From Lepidostoma basale (Eukaryota > Arthropoda > Insecta > Trichoptera > Lepidostomatidae), in contig JAHDVF020001569.1 in assembly GCA_022606425.2 (NCBI GenBank), positions 62,001 to 126,000 of the forward strand: a stretch of DNA of 64,000 nt, read 5' to 3'. The notes beneath the pieces are model-generated. The model was not told where the DNA came from, did not search any database, and saw nothing but the letters and a program-made list of their open reading frames with translations. The position numbers and the translations under genes were made by a program. Shown here in pieces: positions 1-9,464 of this stretch. Each line of letters opens with the position of its first letter. Position 1 is the first letter of the stretch.

Positions 1-548
1 GAGACCTAACAAGACACAGAAAGAAGAAGAAGAATAAGTTCTAAAGAAGCTAGAATGGCAGTGCACAATGTTGTTCTTCTACCGACCTTTATGTATGGAA
101 GCGAAGCATGGAACTGGCAAAAGAATAATGAAAATATAATAAATCCAGTAGAAATGAGATCTCTTAGACGAATGTGCGGATACTCTGTGTATGAGTGTCG
201 AATGAAAATATAAGAAGTGAATGCGCTGCGAATGATGGTGTGATGAACAAAATAATGAAAGGATCATTAAGATGGTTTGGACATATGGAAAAAATGAATG
301 AAGAAAGAATGGTAAAAAAATTATATGTTAACGATGTAAATGGAACCAGAAATAGAGGAAGACCGAGGAAAACGTGGCACGATCAAATAAATCAAATATA
401 TGTAGGCTATGTGAGGAGTCAGAGAAATCTACGCGCGTGCATGACACGATCTATGAATGTTGAGGAAACGAGAGAAATATGTCAGGAAAGAAAAGTGTGG
501 CAGTCCATTATTTCTACCTACCCCTTCGGGGAGACGGCATGATGCTTA
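1..548 (+). mobile_element. LINE-A fragment (reverse-transcriptase C-terminus)
   Basis: In translation this reads as the extreme C-terminus of a non-LTR retrotransposon polyprotein: MYGSEAWNWQK and LRRMCGYSVY in the first 195 bases, then, after a small frame break near 194, SLRWFGHMEKM, GRPRKTWHDQIN and a final GETA before a stop at 540-542. The same protein tail recurs about 25 times in the window on both strands. The clade (RTE- or Jockey-like) cannot be fixed from the tail alone. The short 3' trailer is split by a mariner and resumes at 1872. Confidence 0.85.
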
Positions 549-579
549 CGAGGTCTGTTCAAAAAGTATCGCGAATTTT
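549..579 (+). repeat. mariner left terminal inverted repeat
   Basis: Begins CGAGGTCTGTTC and runs 31 bases. It is the exact reverse complement of 1841-1871. A TA precedes it. Confidence 0.93.
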
Positions 580-755
580 GAATTTCCGCTGGCTACGTAT
601 ATTTGATTTTTGATTTTTTTTATAGCGTTATGTTGGTACTCATGTCCCTTACTTATGCTGACAAGGTCGGCCATTTTGAATGTTTAGTTAATTTTTGACA
701 GCTGTTTTGCTTGGATGTGTTTTGGCTCGTCTTCGATTTTTGCCTATTCCAAAAA

Positions 756-1817
756 ATGGATCAAAGAATCTGTATCAAATTTTGTGTGAAAAACAAAATA
801 AAGTGCGCGGACGCATTTCGAATGTTGACTGTGGCATATGGTGAAGCTACCTTGGACCAAAGCAACGTTTATCGGTGGTACAAAATGTTCTCAGAGGGCC
901 GAGAAGATATGAACGACGAAGAGCGTGCCGGACGCCCGAGCACGTCAACAACAGACGAAAACATTGATAAAGTGAAGAAAATAGTATTAGCCAATCGTCG
1001 AATCACCGTTAGAGAAGTTGCTGAGGACCTAAACATATCGATTGGCTCGTGCCATTCGATTTTAACCAATGATTTGGGCATGAGTCGGGTCGCCGCGAAA
1101 TTCGTGCCAAAATTGCTCAATTTCGACCAAAAACAGCATCGCGTTAACATTGCTCAGGAGATGTTGGACTCGGTCCGTGACGACCCAAATGTGCTCCAGA
1201 GGGTCATAACTGGTGACGAATCATGGGTTTATGGTTATGACGTGGAAACCAAAGCTCAATCATCCCAATGGAAGCTGCCGCATGAGCCAAGACCAAAAAA
1301 AGCGCGCCAAGTTCGTTCGAACGTGAAGGTTTTGCTCACAGTTTTCTTCGATTGCAGGGGCGTGGTGCATCATGAGTTCTTGCCACAGGGTAGTACGGTC
1401 AATAAGGAATATTACCTGCAAGTTATGCGCAATTTGCGCGAAGCAATCCGCCAGAAACGCCCGGATTTGTGGAAGAACAAAAACTGGCTTTTGCACCATG
1501 ATAACGCCCCTGCTCACACATCGTTGCTTGTGCGCGAATATTTGGCCAAAAACAACACAGTAATGGTGCCGCAGCCACCGTATTCCCCAGACCTGGCCCC
1601 CTGTGACTTTTTCCTGTTTCCAAAACTGAAGAGGCCCATGAAAGGACGACGCTACGCCACGATTGAGGAGATAAAGACGGCATCGAAGGAGGAGCTGAAC
1701 AAGATCACAAAAAATGATTTTTTTAAGTGCTTCGAGGATTGGAAAAAACGTTGGCATAAATGTATTATATCCGAGGGGAATTACTTTGAAGGGGACAAAA
1801 TAGATATTCATGAATAA
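756..1817 (+). CDS. mariner transposase, intact
   Basis: A cut-and-paste transposase of 353 residues, close to the usual mariner length. The ATG at 756 (MDQRICIK) is preferred over an in-frame ATG at 711 because it matches the family's normal N-terminus. The first 110 residues contain the paired helix-turn-helix DNA-binding region. The catalytic triad is visible: D154 in TGDESW, D249 in HHDNAPAH and D284 in YSPDLAPCD, with 34 residues between the last two (DD34D, classic mariner). The linker motif QWKLPHEPRP is a variant of the usual WVPHEL. No stop or frameshift is seen across the whole frame. The protein would bind the 31-bp ends of its own element. It is flanked on both sides by LINE-A sequence, so it has no functional link with its neighbours. 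Confidence 0.93.
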   Translation: MDQRICIKFCVKNKIKCADAFRMLTVAYGEATLDQSNVYRWYKMFSEGREDMNDEERAGRPSTSTTDENIDKVKKIVLANRRITVREVAEDLNISIGSCHSILTNDLGMSRVAAKFVPKLLNFDQKQHRVNIAQEMLDSVRDDPNVLQRVITGDESWVYGYDVETKAQSSQWKLPHEPRPKKARQVRSNVKVLLTVFFDCRGVVHHEFLPQGSTVNKEYYLQVMRNLREAIRQKRPDLWKNKNWLLHHDNAPAHTSLLVREYLAKNNTVMVPQPPYSPDLAPCDFFLFPKLKRPMKGRRYATIEEIKTASKEELNKITKNDFFKCFEDWKKRWHKCIISEGNYFEGDKIDIHE

Positions 1818-1840
1818 ATAAATACTTTTTGAAAAAATAT

Positions 1841-1871
1841 AAAATTCGCGATACTTTTTGAACAGACCTCG
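1841..1871 (+). repeat. mariner right terminal inverted repeat
   Basis: Exact reverse complement of 549-579, followed by TA at 1872-1873. Confidence 0.93.
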
Positions 1872-1900
1872 TAGTTAGTTAATAAGTTCTAGAAAACATA
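1872..1900 (+). mobile_element. LINE-A 3' tail resumed after mariner
   Basis: TAGTTAGTTAATAAG matches the GTTA-repeat tail that follows the GETA stop in other LINE-A copies, so the mariner landed within the trailer. Confidence 0.75.
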
Positions 1901-1989
1901 ATAAAATTTCTAGATAACTGATGTTGGTATCATTAGGTGTAACAATCAACTCAAAACTCGGTTGGTGAAACAGCTGTCTCGACAATTGA

Positions 1990-2400
1990 ATGCCGCAGTC
2001 TCGAATCAAGAAGAAAATGCACATTGATGATCTTAGGATTAAAATACTCCGTAACCTCATTGATAGCCCATACCTCTTAGAGTGTTATGGCTTCAATGAA
2101 CCAGACAGGTATGCTCGCGCTAGAAGACGTTATCTGTTGTGCATACCGCATAGCAGACCAAATGTCATGGCGCAGCATACTATGACCCGGGGTATGGTAC
2201 TCTTGAATGAGGTGTCAGTCGATGTGGACATTCTCCAAATGACCTTTTCGACCTTTCAGGATAATATAGATACATACAATTCCTGATATATGTGTTTTAT
2301 TCTAACATGTATGTCTGTGTTATTTTTGTAAATGTAAAATTTATACATTAATTGGGTTCTAAAGACCTATTGTATACAATAAAAAATAATAATAATAATC
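1990..2400 (+). mobile_element. LINE-F 3' end (RT C-terminus and tail)
   Basis: The open frame 1990-2286 reads LRIKILRNLIDSPYLLE and later LLNEVSVDVDI, the style of the last 100 residues of Jockey/CR1-type reverse transcriptases. The trailer ends with AATTGGGTTCTAAAGACC and TTGTATACAA, then an AAT-repeat tail. That 3' end is nearly the same as the 3' end of the SINE-1a copies in this window, which suggests this LINE supplied their reverse transcriptase. Confidence 0.65.
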
Positions 2401-2520
2401 ACTTTTTCAGGACAGGAATGACCTGTTTTTCCCTGCTAAGGCATTATCAAATGTGAAACAATGTGAAACATTGATAATGCCTTAGCAAGACGAAACATGT
2501 TATTCCCATAAAATATTTAA
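2400..2520. repeat. FB1 foldback fragment
   Basis: CTAAGGCATTATCAA and its inverse TTGATAATGCCTTAG flank a short spacer (about 2436-2486), followed by CGAAACATGTTATTCCC. This is the centre of the FB1 foldback family seen more fully at 41335-41660. A matching outer end (AATATGGAG, then AATAAATAA) lies at 2705-2755. Confidence 0.6.
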
Positions 2521-2582
2521 AAAATCTTAAAAATAGTAGTATCAGTAGACAGACAGAAATGGAGGAGAGTCCTGGATCGTTG

Positions 2583-2702
2583 ATAATTATTTGTTTTCAA
2601 TAACAGTTTTTAATAAAGCTCCATTTAATTTGTTACTCGCACCAACCATTCTTTCTTTCAACGTCACTATCCGTTCGGCCATTTGCTGTGAACATGCTAC
2701 CA
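2583..2702 (-). mobile_element. LINE-A internal fragment
   Basis: The minus strand matches the upstream part of the LINE-A tail, as at 14376-14485, where the protein reads MFTADGRTDSDVERR. It lies between two FB1 pieces. Confidence 0.6.
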
Positions 2703-2809
2703 TATTATTTAATATGGAGATTTACATTATTGTTCGATAAATAATAAATAAGAAACAAATTATATTTCTGATCAACGACAAGAGACCAATTGAAGAAAAA
2801 TTTTAACAG

Positions 2810-3345
2810 GTAGACCGATTCAGATATCTCCGAAGCGAAGTAAACAGCTCTAATGATCTCCCCAGAGAAGTAAGATCACAGGTAGATAAGGCTGCAGCGG
2901 TTGCAGGCTGCCTGAAAGATGTCATATGGAGAAACAATGACATGAGGACTGACAGCAAGGTACGCATTTATAAGACCTGTGTGCGACCAATCCTCACACA
3001 TGACATTGAATCGAGGGCAGACACTGTAAGACAAAGAGCATGCTCAGGACAATCGACATGTAAACACTCCGCGCTATAGCTGGCAAAACCCTACGTGATC
3101 GAGTTAGGAATACAGCAATCCGAGAAATCTGCGAGTTCGAAGGTGTGGTCAGATGGGGACGTCAAAGACGGCGATACTGGCATCAACATGTAGAAATAAT
3201 GAGCTCAAATAGGATACCATACATAGCTCTCCATGGAACACCAAACGGACAACGCCGACCAGAAAGACCCCCGAAACGGTGGAGAGAAAGCTGGAGTTCA
3301 GCGTCTCAAGAAGATCCGCCTGAAATAACAGACTCCTGATTCTAC
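2810..3345 (+). mobile_element. LINE-C fragment (RT C-terminus)
   Basis: With a few frame breaks this reads VRSQVDKAAAVAGCL, VRIYKTCVRPILTH, IREICEFEGVVRWGRQ and PKRWRESW, a non-LTR retrotransposon C-terminus. It ends at about 3335, followed by GAAGAAGAAGG. The same family is found on the minus strand at 20703-21080 and 28445-28740. Confidence 0.75.
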
Positions 3346-3447
3346 CAAAAGCGAAGAAGAAGGAAACAAGAGACGGTATGATCACATGTAAGAACATAAA
3401 AGTAAGAACTTCATAAAGTGACTATTCGTAGGTACCCTTGATACAGG

Positions 3448-3694
3448 CAGTGGCGGTACTCCCATAGAAGCCCAGAAGCCCGGTTCGCGTAAGAATTTTT
3501 GAATCAAAACCTCTTCTGGCTTACAGAGGTTACCTCTTGTGGCTATTCCTCTTAAATCTGGTGGGAACATTGTTGGAAGGTGATTTAGTGGGTTGTTGGT
3601 TTATGTGGGGGCACGATTGCTTAGATTTGGGGGTTTTGTTTAAATTTTTTTACGCAAGCCGGGCTTCTGGGCTTCTATAGGAGTACTGCCACTG
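3448..3694 (+). mobile_element. hAT-type MITE with 8-bp target duplication
   Basis: A 247-bp element starting CAGTGGCGGTACTCC and ending with the near-perfect inverse GGAGTACTGCCACTG. It is flanked by identical 8-bp copies of GATACAGG (3440-3447 and 3695-3702). The 8-bp duplication and CAGTGGCG ends are typical of the hAT superfamily. There is no transposase. A second copy lies at 8709-8936. Confidence 0.88.
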
Positions 3695-3702
3695 GATACA
3701 GG

Positions 3703-4095
3703 CAACATGTTATTTTGATTTTTTTGTTTGGAACGTTGCTACTATATTTGTAATATCATGTTAGATATACTCTATTAGTCCGAACGCTATGTAATGTCGT
3801 GTCGAATTCATTACACGCGGTCTAATGGCGGGAGCACACTGCCTAATTTGTGGCGACTCCGCCTGGTGGCTAACTTTATTATAACGTTTCAATTGTCGTT
3901 CATTATTACCGCCGGAGCACGCTGTTTGTGAGCCGTGCTAAACAGGCGCGTGAGGTGCCTAATGGAAAATTTCTTACTTCACTGGCAACACTAGTACATT
4001 TAAAATCATTCCATTTGTACCACAACTACTTCTTAGTGTTCTTACTTTAAATTTCGGCGTATTCTTACATCTTCAATGCACAAAAAAATATTATT
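3703..4095. other. No gene seen
   Basis: The moderately GC-rich stretch around 3820-3990 (GGAGCACACTGCC and GGAGCACGCTGTTTG) may be part of an old repeat. No coding frame or clear terminal structure is visible. Confidence 0.4.
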
Positions 4096-5402
4096 TCGTG
4101 GGTATTCTGCGAAAAGGCAGAATTACTACTTCTGAGATAATTGAAGTTCAAAGTTTGTTAGGATATATTTTTTTTATATTGATTTTTATCTATTCTTCTT
4201 CTTCTTCAAGTGCCCTGTCGGGTCCCCCCAACGTTGGCGATCACCTCGGCGAACCTGTCCCTGTCCTGCGCCGCTCGGAACAGCTCCTCGACACTTCGGA
4301 TGCCGGTCCACTCCCTCACGTTTCGCAGCCAGGACATTTGTCTCCTTCCGGGCCCTCGGCGTCCCTCAATTTTTCCCTCCAATATCAGTTGGAGAAGGTG
4401 GTACTTTTCCCCACGCAGTATATGACCCAGATATGAGATCTTTCGAACCTTGATAGTTGATAACAATTCCCTGTCAACTCTAGCTCGCCTCAGGACTTCG
4501 GTATTGGTAACCATGTCTGTCCAGGGAACTCTGAGCATTCGGCGATGGAGCCACATTTCAAATGCTTCCAGTCTGTTCATTGAGTTAACTTTCAGGGTCC
4601 AAGTTTCACACCCGTACAATAAAACAGACCACACATAGCATTTGATCATTCTCTGGCGGAGTTTCAAGTTTACGTTATCATTGTAGAAGAGTGATTTCAT
4701 TTTATTAAACGAAGCTCTTGCTGCCTTTTATATATTAACTACATTTTATTTAATGGTCTAATAAATAATAACTGGACTATCAGCACATTTTTTTTTCAAA
4801 ATAATAGTGGATTGACATAATTTTCACTGATACATAATACCACAGTAAGGTATTCAAATCGAAGTCACATTGTACCTACTATAGTCACTTTGTGAGAAAT
4901 GTTTTTTTTCTATCTTTATTTTAAAAAGTTATGCAATAATTTTATCTTATGTACAGTACCTATTACATTAGGTAAAATAATAATTAATTAGTAAAAAGAG
5001 AAAAGAAAGAAAATAATAATTGCCACGTTTGCCCCTGAGTGAAGCATGTAGACATCACTTACTAGACATCTCCAGGATATCATGTCACCGACCAACAATC
5101 TCACCTTTTTTCAAGTCCGTACTGCTCCATAAGCTCCGCTGAATATATCCGAAATATTGTTATTGATTGATTGATTATCATCAAAAATTTATCCAGGGAA
5201 TTTGCATTAAGTCCCTTGGTGCTTTTTCCCTGAACGGATTTATGTTATATTGACATATTACAGAAAATATCTCGATTTGCAATGTAGATAGGACTTGCGT
5301 GCGTTTTTGCAGATTGTATAGTATTTTTTCAACAGTATAACCTCATCGTTAAGTCAAAACAGCAAAATTTTGACTTAGTGCTTTTTCGCAGAATACCCAC
5401 GA
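4096..5402. mobile_element. Candidate TIR DNA transposon, interrupted by LINE-B
   Basis: TCGTGGGTATTCTGCGAAAA at 4096-4115 is repeated in perfect inverted orientation at 5383-5402, 1.3 kb apart, in keeping with the two ends of one non-autonomous DNA element. A LINE-B copy (4195-4725) lies inside. The remaining interior is AT-rich with no transposase. No convincing target duplication is visible, so the superfamily is open. Confidence 0.6.
4195..4725 (-). mobile_element. LINE-B fragment (RT C-terminus)
   Basis: A 164-residue minus-strand frame (4206-4700) reads MIKCYVWSVLLYGCETWTL, MWLHRRMLRVPWTD, YLGHILRGEKYH and SWLRNVREWTG, a typical non-LTR retrotransposon C-terminus. The 3' end at the left (CTTCTTCTTCTTC on the + strand) is a GAAGAA-repeat tail. 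Other copies: 19250-19660 (-) and 41050-41220 (+). Confidence 0.82.
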
Positions 5403-5462
5403 TTTTTTCGTACAGGGTAAATTCAAATTCATTATTTAATAGTATTGCCCATAAATTAATAA

Positions 5463-5553
5463 TGTGACACTGTCAGAACGAAACATCACCTTAGAGACAT
5501 TGTGAGAACGGTATATCTCTTTAGATACACTGTCAGAACGAAACATCTCCTTA
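5463..5553 (+). repeat. Three-copy tandem repeat of about 30 bp
   Basis: CACTGTCAGAACGAAACATC occurs twice and a diverged version (CATTGTGAGAACGGTATATC) lies between them, giving three units of about 30 bp. Confidence 0.6.
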
Positions 5554-5589
5554 AAACAGCAGAAATGAAAACATTGCGACCTATCGTTG

Positions 5590-5722
5590 TTGGGTGGTGG
5601 TCTCGGGAATAGATTGGTTGACTTCTGATCTAGGGGAAACTGGTTCAAGCCTAAACACGACCAGATTCCTTCTTATAATAAGCTATTTTCTGATCGTAAT
5701 GACGAGTGTAAAATAAATTATA
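5590..5722 (+). mobile_element. SINE-2 fragment (tRNA-derived)
   Basis: GTGGTCTCGGGAATAGA, ACTGGTTCAAGCC (B-box-like) and CACGACCAGATTCCTTCTT match the SINE-2 copies at 9985-10185 and 54335-54528 in opposite orientation. Diverged and without the poly-A tail. Confidence 0.65.
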
Positions 5723-5729
5723 CCAAAAA

Positions 5730-6020
5730 ATTTCAAATAACAAATGTTACATTTGGATTGTTATTCATTACCTTAAATAATGAAAACAAAAAAATATTTA
5801 TACAAAATTTCTTTATTATTATATAATTAGTGTGCTTCCACTTGTGTTTATCGTCGACCGGTTTCGACAGCTTGCTGCCATCTTCTGATGTTCTTCTTCT
5901 TCTTCTGGTAAACACAAGTGGAGCACACTAAATATATAATAATAAATAAATTTTGTATAAATTTTTCTTTGTTTTCATTATTAAAATTGAACTTCTACAA
6001 AGAAATATCAATTAAAAATA
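5730..6020. repeat. FB3 foldback element
   Basis: Inverted arms (left about 5770-5890, right about 5910-6015) contain TAGTGTGCTTCCACTTGTG and its inverse around an inner spacer of TTCTTC repeats. The left arm carries GTCGACCGGTTTCGACAGC, which on the minus strand gives a stem-loop (GGCAGC/GCTGTC), then GAAACCGGTC, the hammerhead-like layout discussed in the findings. A cleaner copy lies at 15473-15735. Confidence 0.75.
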
Positions 6021-6049
6021 TTAATAACTCTTTATATTATTTATTGTTT

Positions 6050-6236
6050 GTTGAACTATGTATGATATAAAACTCCGTATTAAATAATTAAAACGTCTGT
6101 TTTCTAGAAGTGTTATTATATTTTATGTGAATGACTTATTTCACATTTTACATTATAACTTCTAGAAAACTGACATTTTCATTCGTATTAATTATTTAAT
6201 ATGAAGTTTTACATAATTGGTCAAGAAACAATAAAT
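6050..6236. repeat. FB1 foldback element
   Basis: A near-complete palindrome: AAAACGTCTGTTTTCTAGAA in the left arm and TTCTAGAAAACTGACATTTT in the right, with AATATGAAGTTTTACATAA and AATAAATG at the right edge. The inner GAAACATGTC part is missing from this copy. Confidence 0.75.
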
Positions 6237-6815
6237 GCTTGATTAAGGTAAGGCAAGTAAGCAAGTTAATTAAACATTTGCTTTCGATCTACAAAATATC
6301 AAAGTGTGATTGTGAATTTGTAGATTTATAAATCTCTTATAATATAGTTTAAATTGTCAAATAAATTATATTATTTACAGCTATAGAAAAAAATCGTTCA
6401 GCTCAATAATAAGATATACCATTGCAGCATACTTCGGTCGGCACATCAGAGATCCTTATTCTGGACCGTGACGAATGTAATCTCTGTTGATCCAATCCAC
6501 TCCGGATAATCTCCGGCATCCTGGATACAGGATGCGATTGTTTGCCATGTCCTGGGGCCAGGATGTACGCCTTATGAGATAAAATGTACGTGCAAATATG
6601 TGTACCCGAAATATACTATTTTATTTTAGAGGAACCTATCAGTATTATTGCGTAATATAGTAAAAACTAAATACCAACATAATACGTAAAACAAAACTAA
6701 AAATGTGTAGTGAGTTCTAACCTTAAATTATTTTTGGAATACTTTACTTTATTTAAAAAACCTTACGTACCAACACAAAACTTATAAACCTTCATGTACA
6801 TTTTTTGTTAGGAAT
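6237..6815. other. No gene seen
   Basis: AT-rich. 6420-6560 is less AT-rich (GGATAATCTCCGGCATCCTGG) and may be an old repeat, but nothing is recognisable. Confidence 0.4.
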
Positions 6816-6819
6816 TTTT

Positions 6820-7030
6820 AGCTAAACTTAACACTGGAATTCCATAATTTTTATATGAGTTATTTTTTATATACTGGTAAATTTAAAAAAAAACATTGTT
6901 TAATGAATCACAATTGAATTTTTTATCTTCGCGACAGCTGTTTCGTCAACCTATGTTGACATTATCAGGGTTACAATAATATATCAACTGTCTAATTTTC
7001 GTGATTTTTCGAAACTTTATGTGTATGTTC
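6820..7030 (-). repeat. FB6 element end with hammerhead-like motif
   Basis: On the minus strand, 6931-6967 reads CTGATAA, T, GTCAAC-ATAG-GTTGAC, GAA, ACAGCTGT, C. This is the same box, stem-loop, GAA, palindrome, C order as in the other foldback families, but position G8 of the core is A. No inverted partner is seen next to it. Confidence 0.5.
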
Positions 7031-7288
7031 CTATGTCTATTTGAAAATCTTTTTAAAATGTTTATTTAAGATTTTTTTTACAAAAAAAAGGTTTTTCGTT
7101 ATTTACAATGAACTTCTACCGTGAAATTTAATAGCCCATTGTTTTGGCCGAAACACTATGATACTTCAACATTATTAACTGTTAAATTATAAAAATCTGT
7201 TTATATATCACAATTTTTATTTTGGATAAAAAAAATGTTAATTTTTTTATATACTTTGTATATAATTCTCACAATTATTTAAAAAATA

Positions 7289-7334
7289 AATATCAAACAT
7301 GTTTCGGACTAACCAGCCCTTCATCAGTGATATT
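7289..7334 (-). ncRNA. Hammerhead-ribozyme-like motif (FB2 left arm)
   Basis: Minus-strand order: AATATCA (7334-7328), CTGATGA (7327-7321), one extra A (7320), GGGCT-GGTT-AGTCC (7319-7306), GAA (7305-7303), ACATGT (7302-7297), T (7296), TGATATT (7295-7289). AATATCA pairs fully with TGATATT (stem I, 7 bp), GGGCT pairs with AGTCC (stem II, one G-U), and ACATGT is self-complementary (minimal stem III). The core CUGANGA...GAA and the NUH cleavage triplet are all present. The extra A before stem II departs from the canonical fold. Activity is unproven. Confidence 0.5.
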
Positions 7335-7784
7335 ATATAATTATTCAAAATTGTTTGCAAATATAATCAGTTTTGACAAATGTTGTAATGATTTATTTTT
7401 AAATGTTTATGCTTTTGTTATAACAAATACTCTGAATAAATTTAAAATTTAAAATAATAATTTACAGTTCTTATTGGGGTTCAGGTATTAACTTACAACA
7501 AAGGAAATAAATCAAAGATTGGACGTGACTTTAAATTTATTTGATTATTAATAATATTTTCTTTATTTTTAATTTCTAAAATATCGAGATTGTTCAAAGT
7601 TATATTTCTATTATTAACATTTAATAATGATAATGGCGTTAAAATTTTGCATGATAAGGGAAATATAACTTTGAAAAATCTCGAAATTTTAGAAATTAAA
7701 AAAGCAATTAAAAATAAGTAAATATGACATCTGTAAAAACTGACCATATTTGTAAACAATTTTATAATATTTTAAATATTTATA

Positions 7785-7832
7785 TGAATGATGAAGGGCT
7801 GGTTAGTCCGAGACATGTTTAATATTTAATTT
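7785..7832 (+). ncRNA. Degenerate partner motif (FB2 right arm)
   Basis: Inverted copy of 7289-7334. It reads ATGATGA, A, GGGCT-GGTT-AGTCC, GAG, ACATGT, T. Two core bases are changed (C3 to A, A14 to G), so it should be inactive if the left copy is a ribozyme. Confidence 0.45.
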
Positions 7833-7880
7833 GTATTTTTTGAATTATTGTGAGTGTATACAAATTATATTAAAAAAAAA

Positions 7881-8425
7881 TATATTAAACATCTATGAAT
7901 ACAACACAAAGTTATGGCGCACATAGAAGAAACGTAAAAAAATAAGGATTATAAAAAATAAAATTATTGAACATAAACAAAGTTTTATAATTTAACAGTT
8001 AACATGAAATTTCAAATAAAAACATTATTTTTTTATTCATAATACTTTCATCCGCTCTGCATTCCTTCCTGATATCACCATTTGAAATTCTATAATATCA
8101 CATCGTTTTCTAAAATCCCATCTTTACCTCAATAAATGGTCAATACGAATTGTTTTACTGCTTAAAAATGCAATTGGATCAGTGGGGGTGAACGACAACA
8201 ATGAGACCAATTGTCGAGAATATAGCAAAGCTTTATATTGTTATTCATTGCTCTGCCCTCCTGATGTCTCCTACCCCTCTATCCTCTGAACATGCATTTA
8301 TTTGTTTTGAAACATTCAAAGCTGCGGATTATCCACGTCGCCTCACTCGCATTATTCTGCCGGTTATTTTATTTTTTGCTGCTTAAAAATAGGGGTGAAT
8401 ATCAATCATTCATAAAAAGAGCAGT
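7881..8425. other. No gene seen
   Basis: AT-rich with small fragments. The short frames here show no recognisable protein. 8040-8110 resembles the minus-strand LINE-A remnant pattern (TCATAATACTTTC, CGCTCTGCATTCCTTCC). Confidence 0.4.
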
Positions 8426-8429
8426 TTTT

Positions 8430-8700
8430 TTGTATCTACATCATCACCATCATCAGCCTGTATCCTCCATCTACTTCCATGTCTATAGATCCTGGGCAAC
8501 GCGCATCCATGTCGTACCAGCGGTCTCTTTAATGTCGTCGCTCTATCGAAGTCGGGGACGTCCAGGGTTTCGGGTATATTTCTAGGACGTCAAATGAGGC
8601 GTTTTGTCCAACTATCGTCAGAGCTGTGAGCGCCATGGCCTGCCCAGCGCCATTTTATGACTGCCACTTTTCCGATGATGTCTGACACTCCTGTTCTGAC
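8430..8700 (-). mobile_element. LINE-E-like fragment (RT C-terminus)
   Basis: The minus strand gives KVAVIKWRWAGHGAHSSD, the WAGH-type C-terminal motif of non-LTR reverse transcriptases. Its 3' end at the left is a CAT/GAT-type repeat (CATCATCACCATCATCAG). It is interrupted at 8701 by a hAT MITE and appears to continue around 8945-8990. Confidence 0.6.
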
Positions 8701-8708
8701 CCTAAAAG

Positions 8709-8936
8709 CACTGGCGGTACTCTCATAGAAGCCCAGAAGTCCGGCTTGCATAAGAAGTTTTGAATCAAAACCTCTTCTGGCTTACAGAGGTTCAGTTCTT
8801 GTGGCTATTACTCTTACGTCTGATGGGAACATTGTTGGAAGGTGATTTGGTGGGTTGTTGGTTTATGCGGGGGCATGATTACTTAAATTTTGTGGATTTG
8901 ATTGGCTTCTGGGCTTCTATGGGAGTACTGCCACTG
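8709..8936 (+). mobile_element. hAT-type MITE, second copy
   Basis: Same family as 3448-3694: starts CACTGGCGGTACTC and ends GAGTACTGCCACTG. Flanks CCTAAAAG (8701-8708) and CCTAATAG (8937-8944) match at 7 of 8 positions, a decayed target duplication. It sits inside the LINE-E-like fragment. Confidence 0.83.
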
Positions 8937-8989
8937 CCTAATAGTGGCGTTTCTCACCCTGATGATGTCTGACACTCCTGTTCGCCATA

Positions 8990-9420
8990 CTAATTCCCAA
9001 CATTCCTACATTATAAATTCAAAACTTTGTTAAACTTACGTTTTAATCACTGAGAAATAATATTTTTGAAAGCATGTACGTTTAGCTACTACGATAGTAA
9101 ATTAAACAGGTTTTCCAACTATCCAGTTTTTCATATGTCCTTTGGTTTTTTAACCAGGTTTTGTAACCACATAAACAGAAAAGCAATATAAACAATTCAT
9201 GGATTGATGCATAAAACAATCAATAAAAAAATATAAAAGTTTAAAAGTACATAGTAATTGTACATACGTGCATACATATAGAAACAATTAATTTAATTAT
9301 CAATAAATCAGTTATATGGGTCTGTTTCACACGCTAAAAATGTTGCACAACTCTTCGCGAGATTTATCAGCGTCAAATTCTTGGATTAGTCTTAGTTTCG
9401 ACCTCAAATCAAGGCCGTTA
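8990..9420. other. No gene seen
   Basis: AT-rich. 9095-9170 contains short AACAGGTTTTCCAACTATCC-like words related to the pogo-like ends at 9720-9742, perhaps an older fragment of the same MITE. Confidence 0.35.
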
Positions 9421-9464
9421 TATTTACGTTTGTGAAATATTGCGATCTAAAATGGACCAACTTC

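Larger units (their letters stand above)
549..1871 (+). mobile_element. Complete mariner transposon
   Basis: A 1323-bp element bounded by perfect 31-bp inverted repeats (549-579 and 1841-1871) and flanked by TA dinucleotides at 547-548 and 1872-1873, the target duplication expected of mariner. It sits in the 3' trailer of a LINE-A copy: the GTTAGTTA tail resumes right after the right TA. Both ends are identical and the transposase frame is open, so this is a young insertion and possibly still mobile. Confidence 0.95.
7240..7880. repeat. FB2 foldback element
   Basis: A roughly 640-bp palindrome: TATACTTTGTATATAATTCT at the left mirrors the sequence around 7845-7865, and the inner parts (CTAAAATATCGAGAT and ATCTCGAAATTTTAG) also pair. 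Both arms carry the motif GGGCTGGTTAGTCCGA. No protein is encoded. Confidence 0.8.

Noticed and set aside
1260..1811. 183-codon minus-strand frame
   Set aside because: It is antisense to the mariner transposase and has no independent features.
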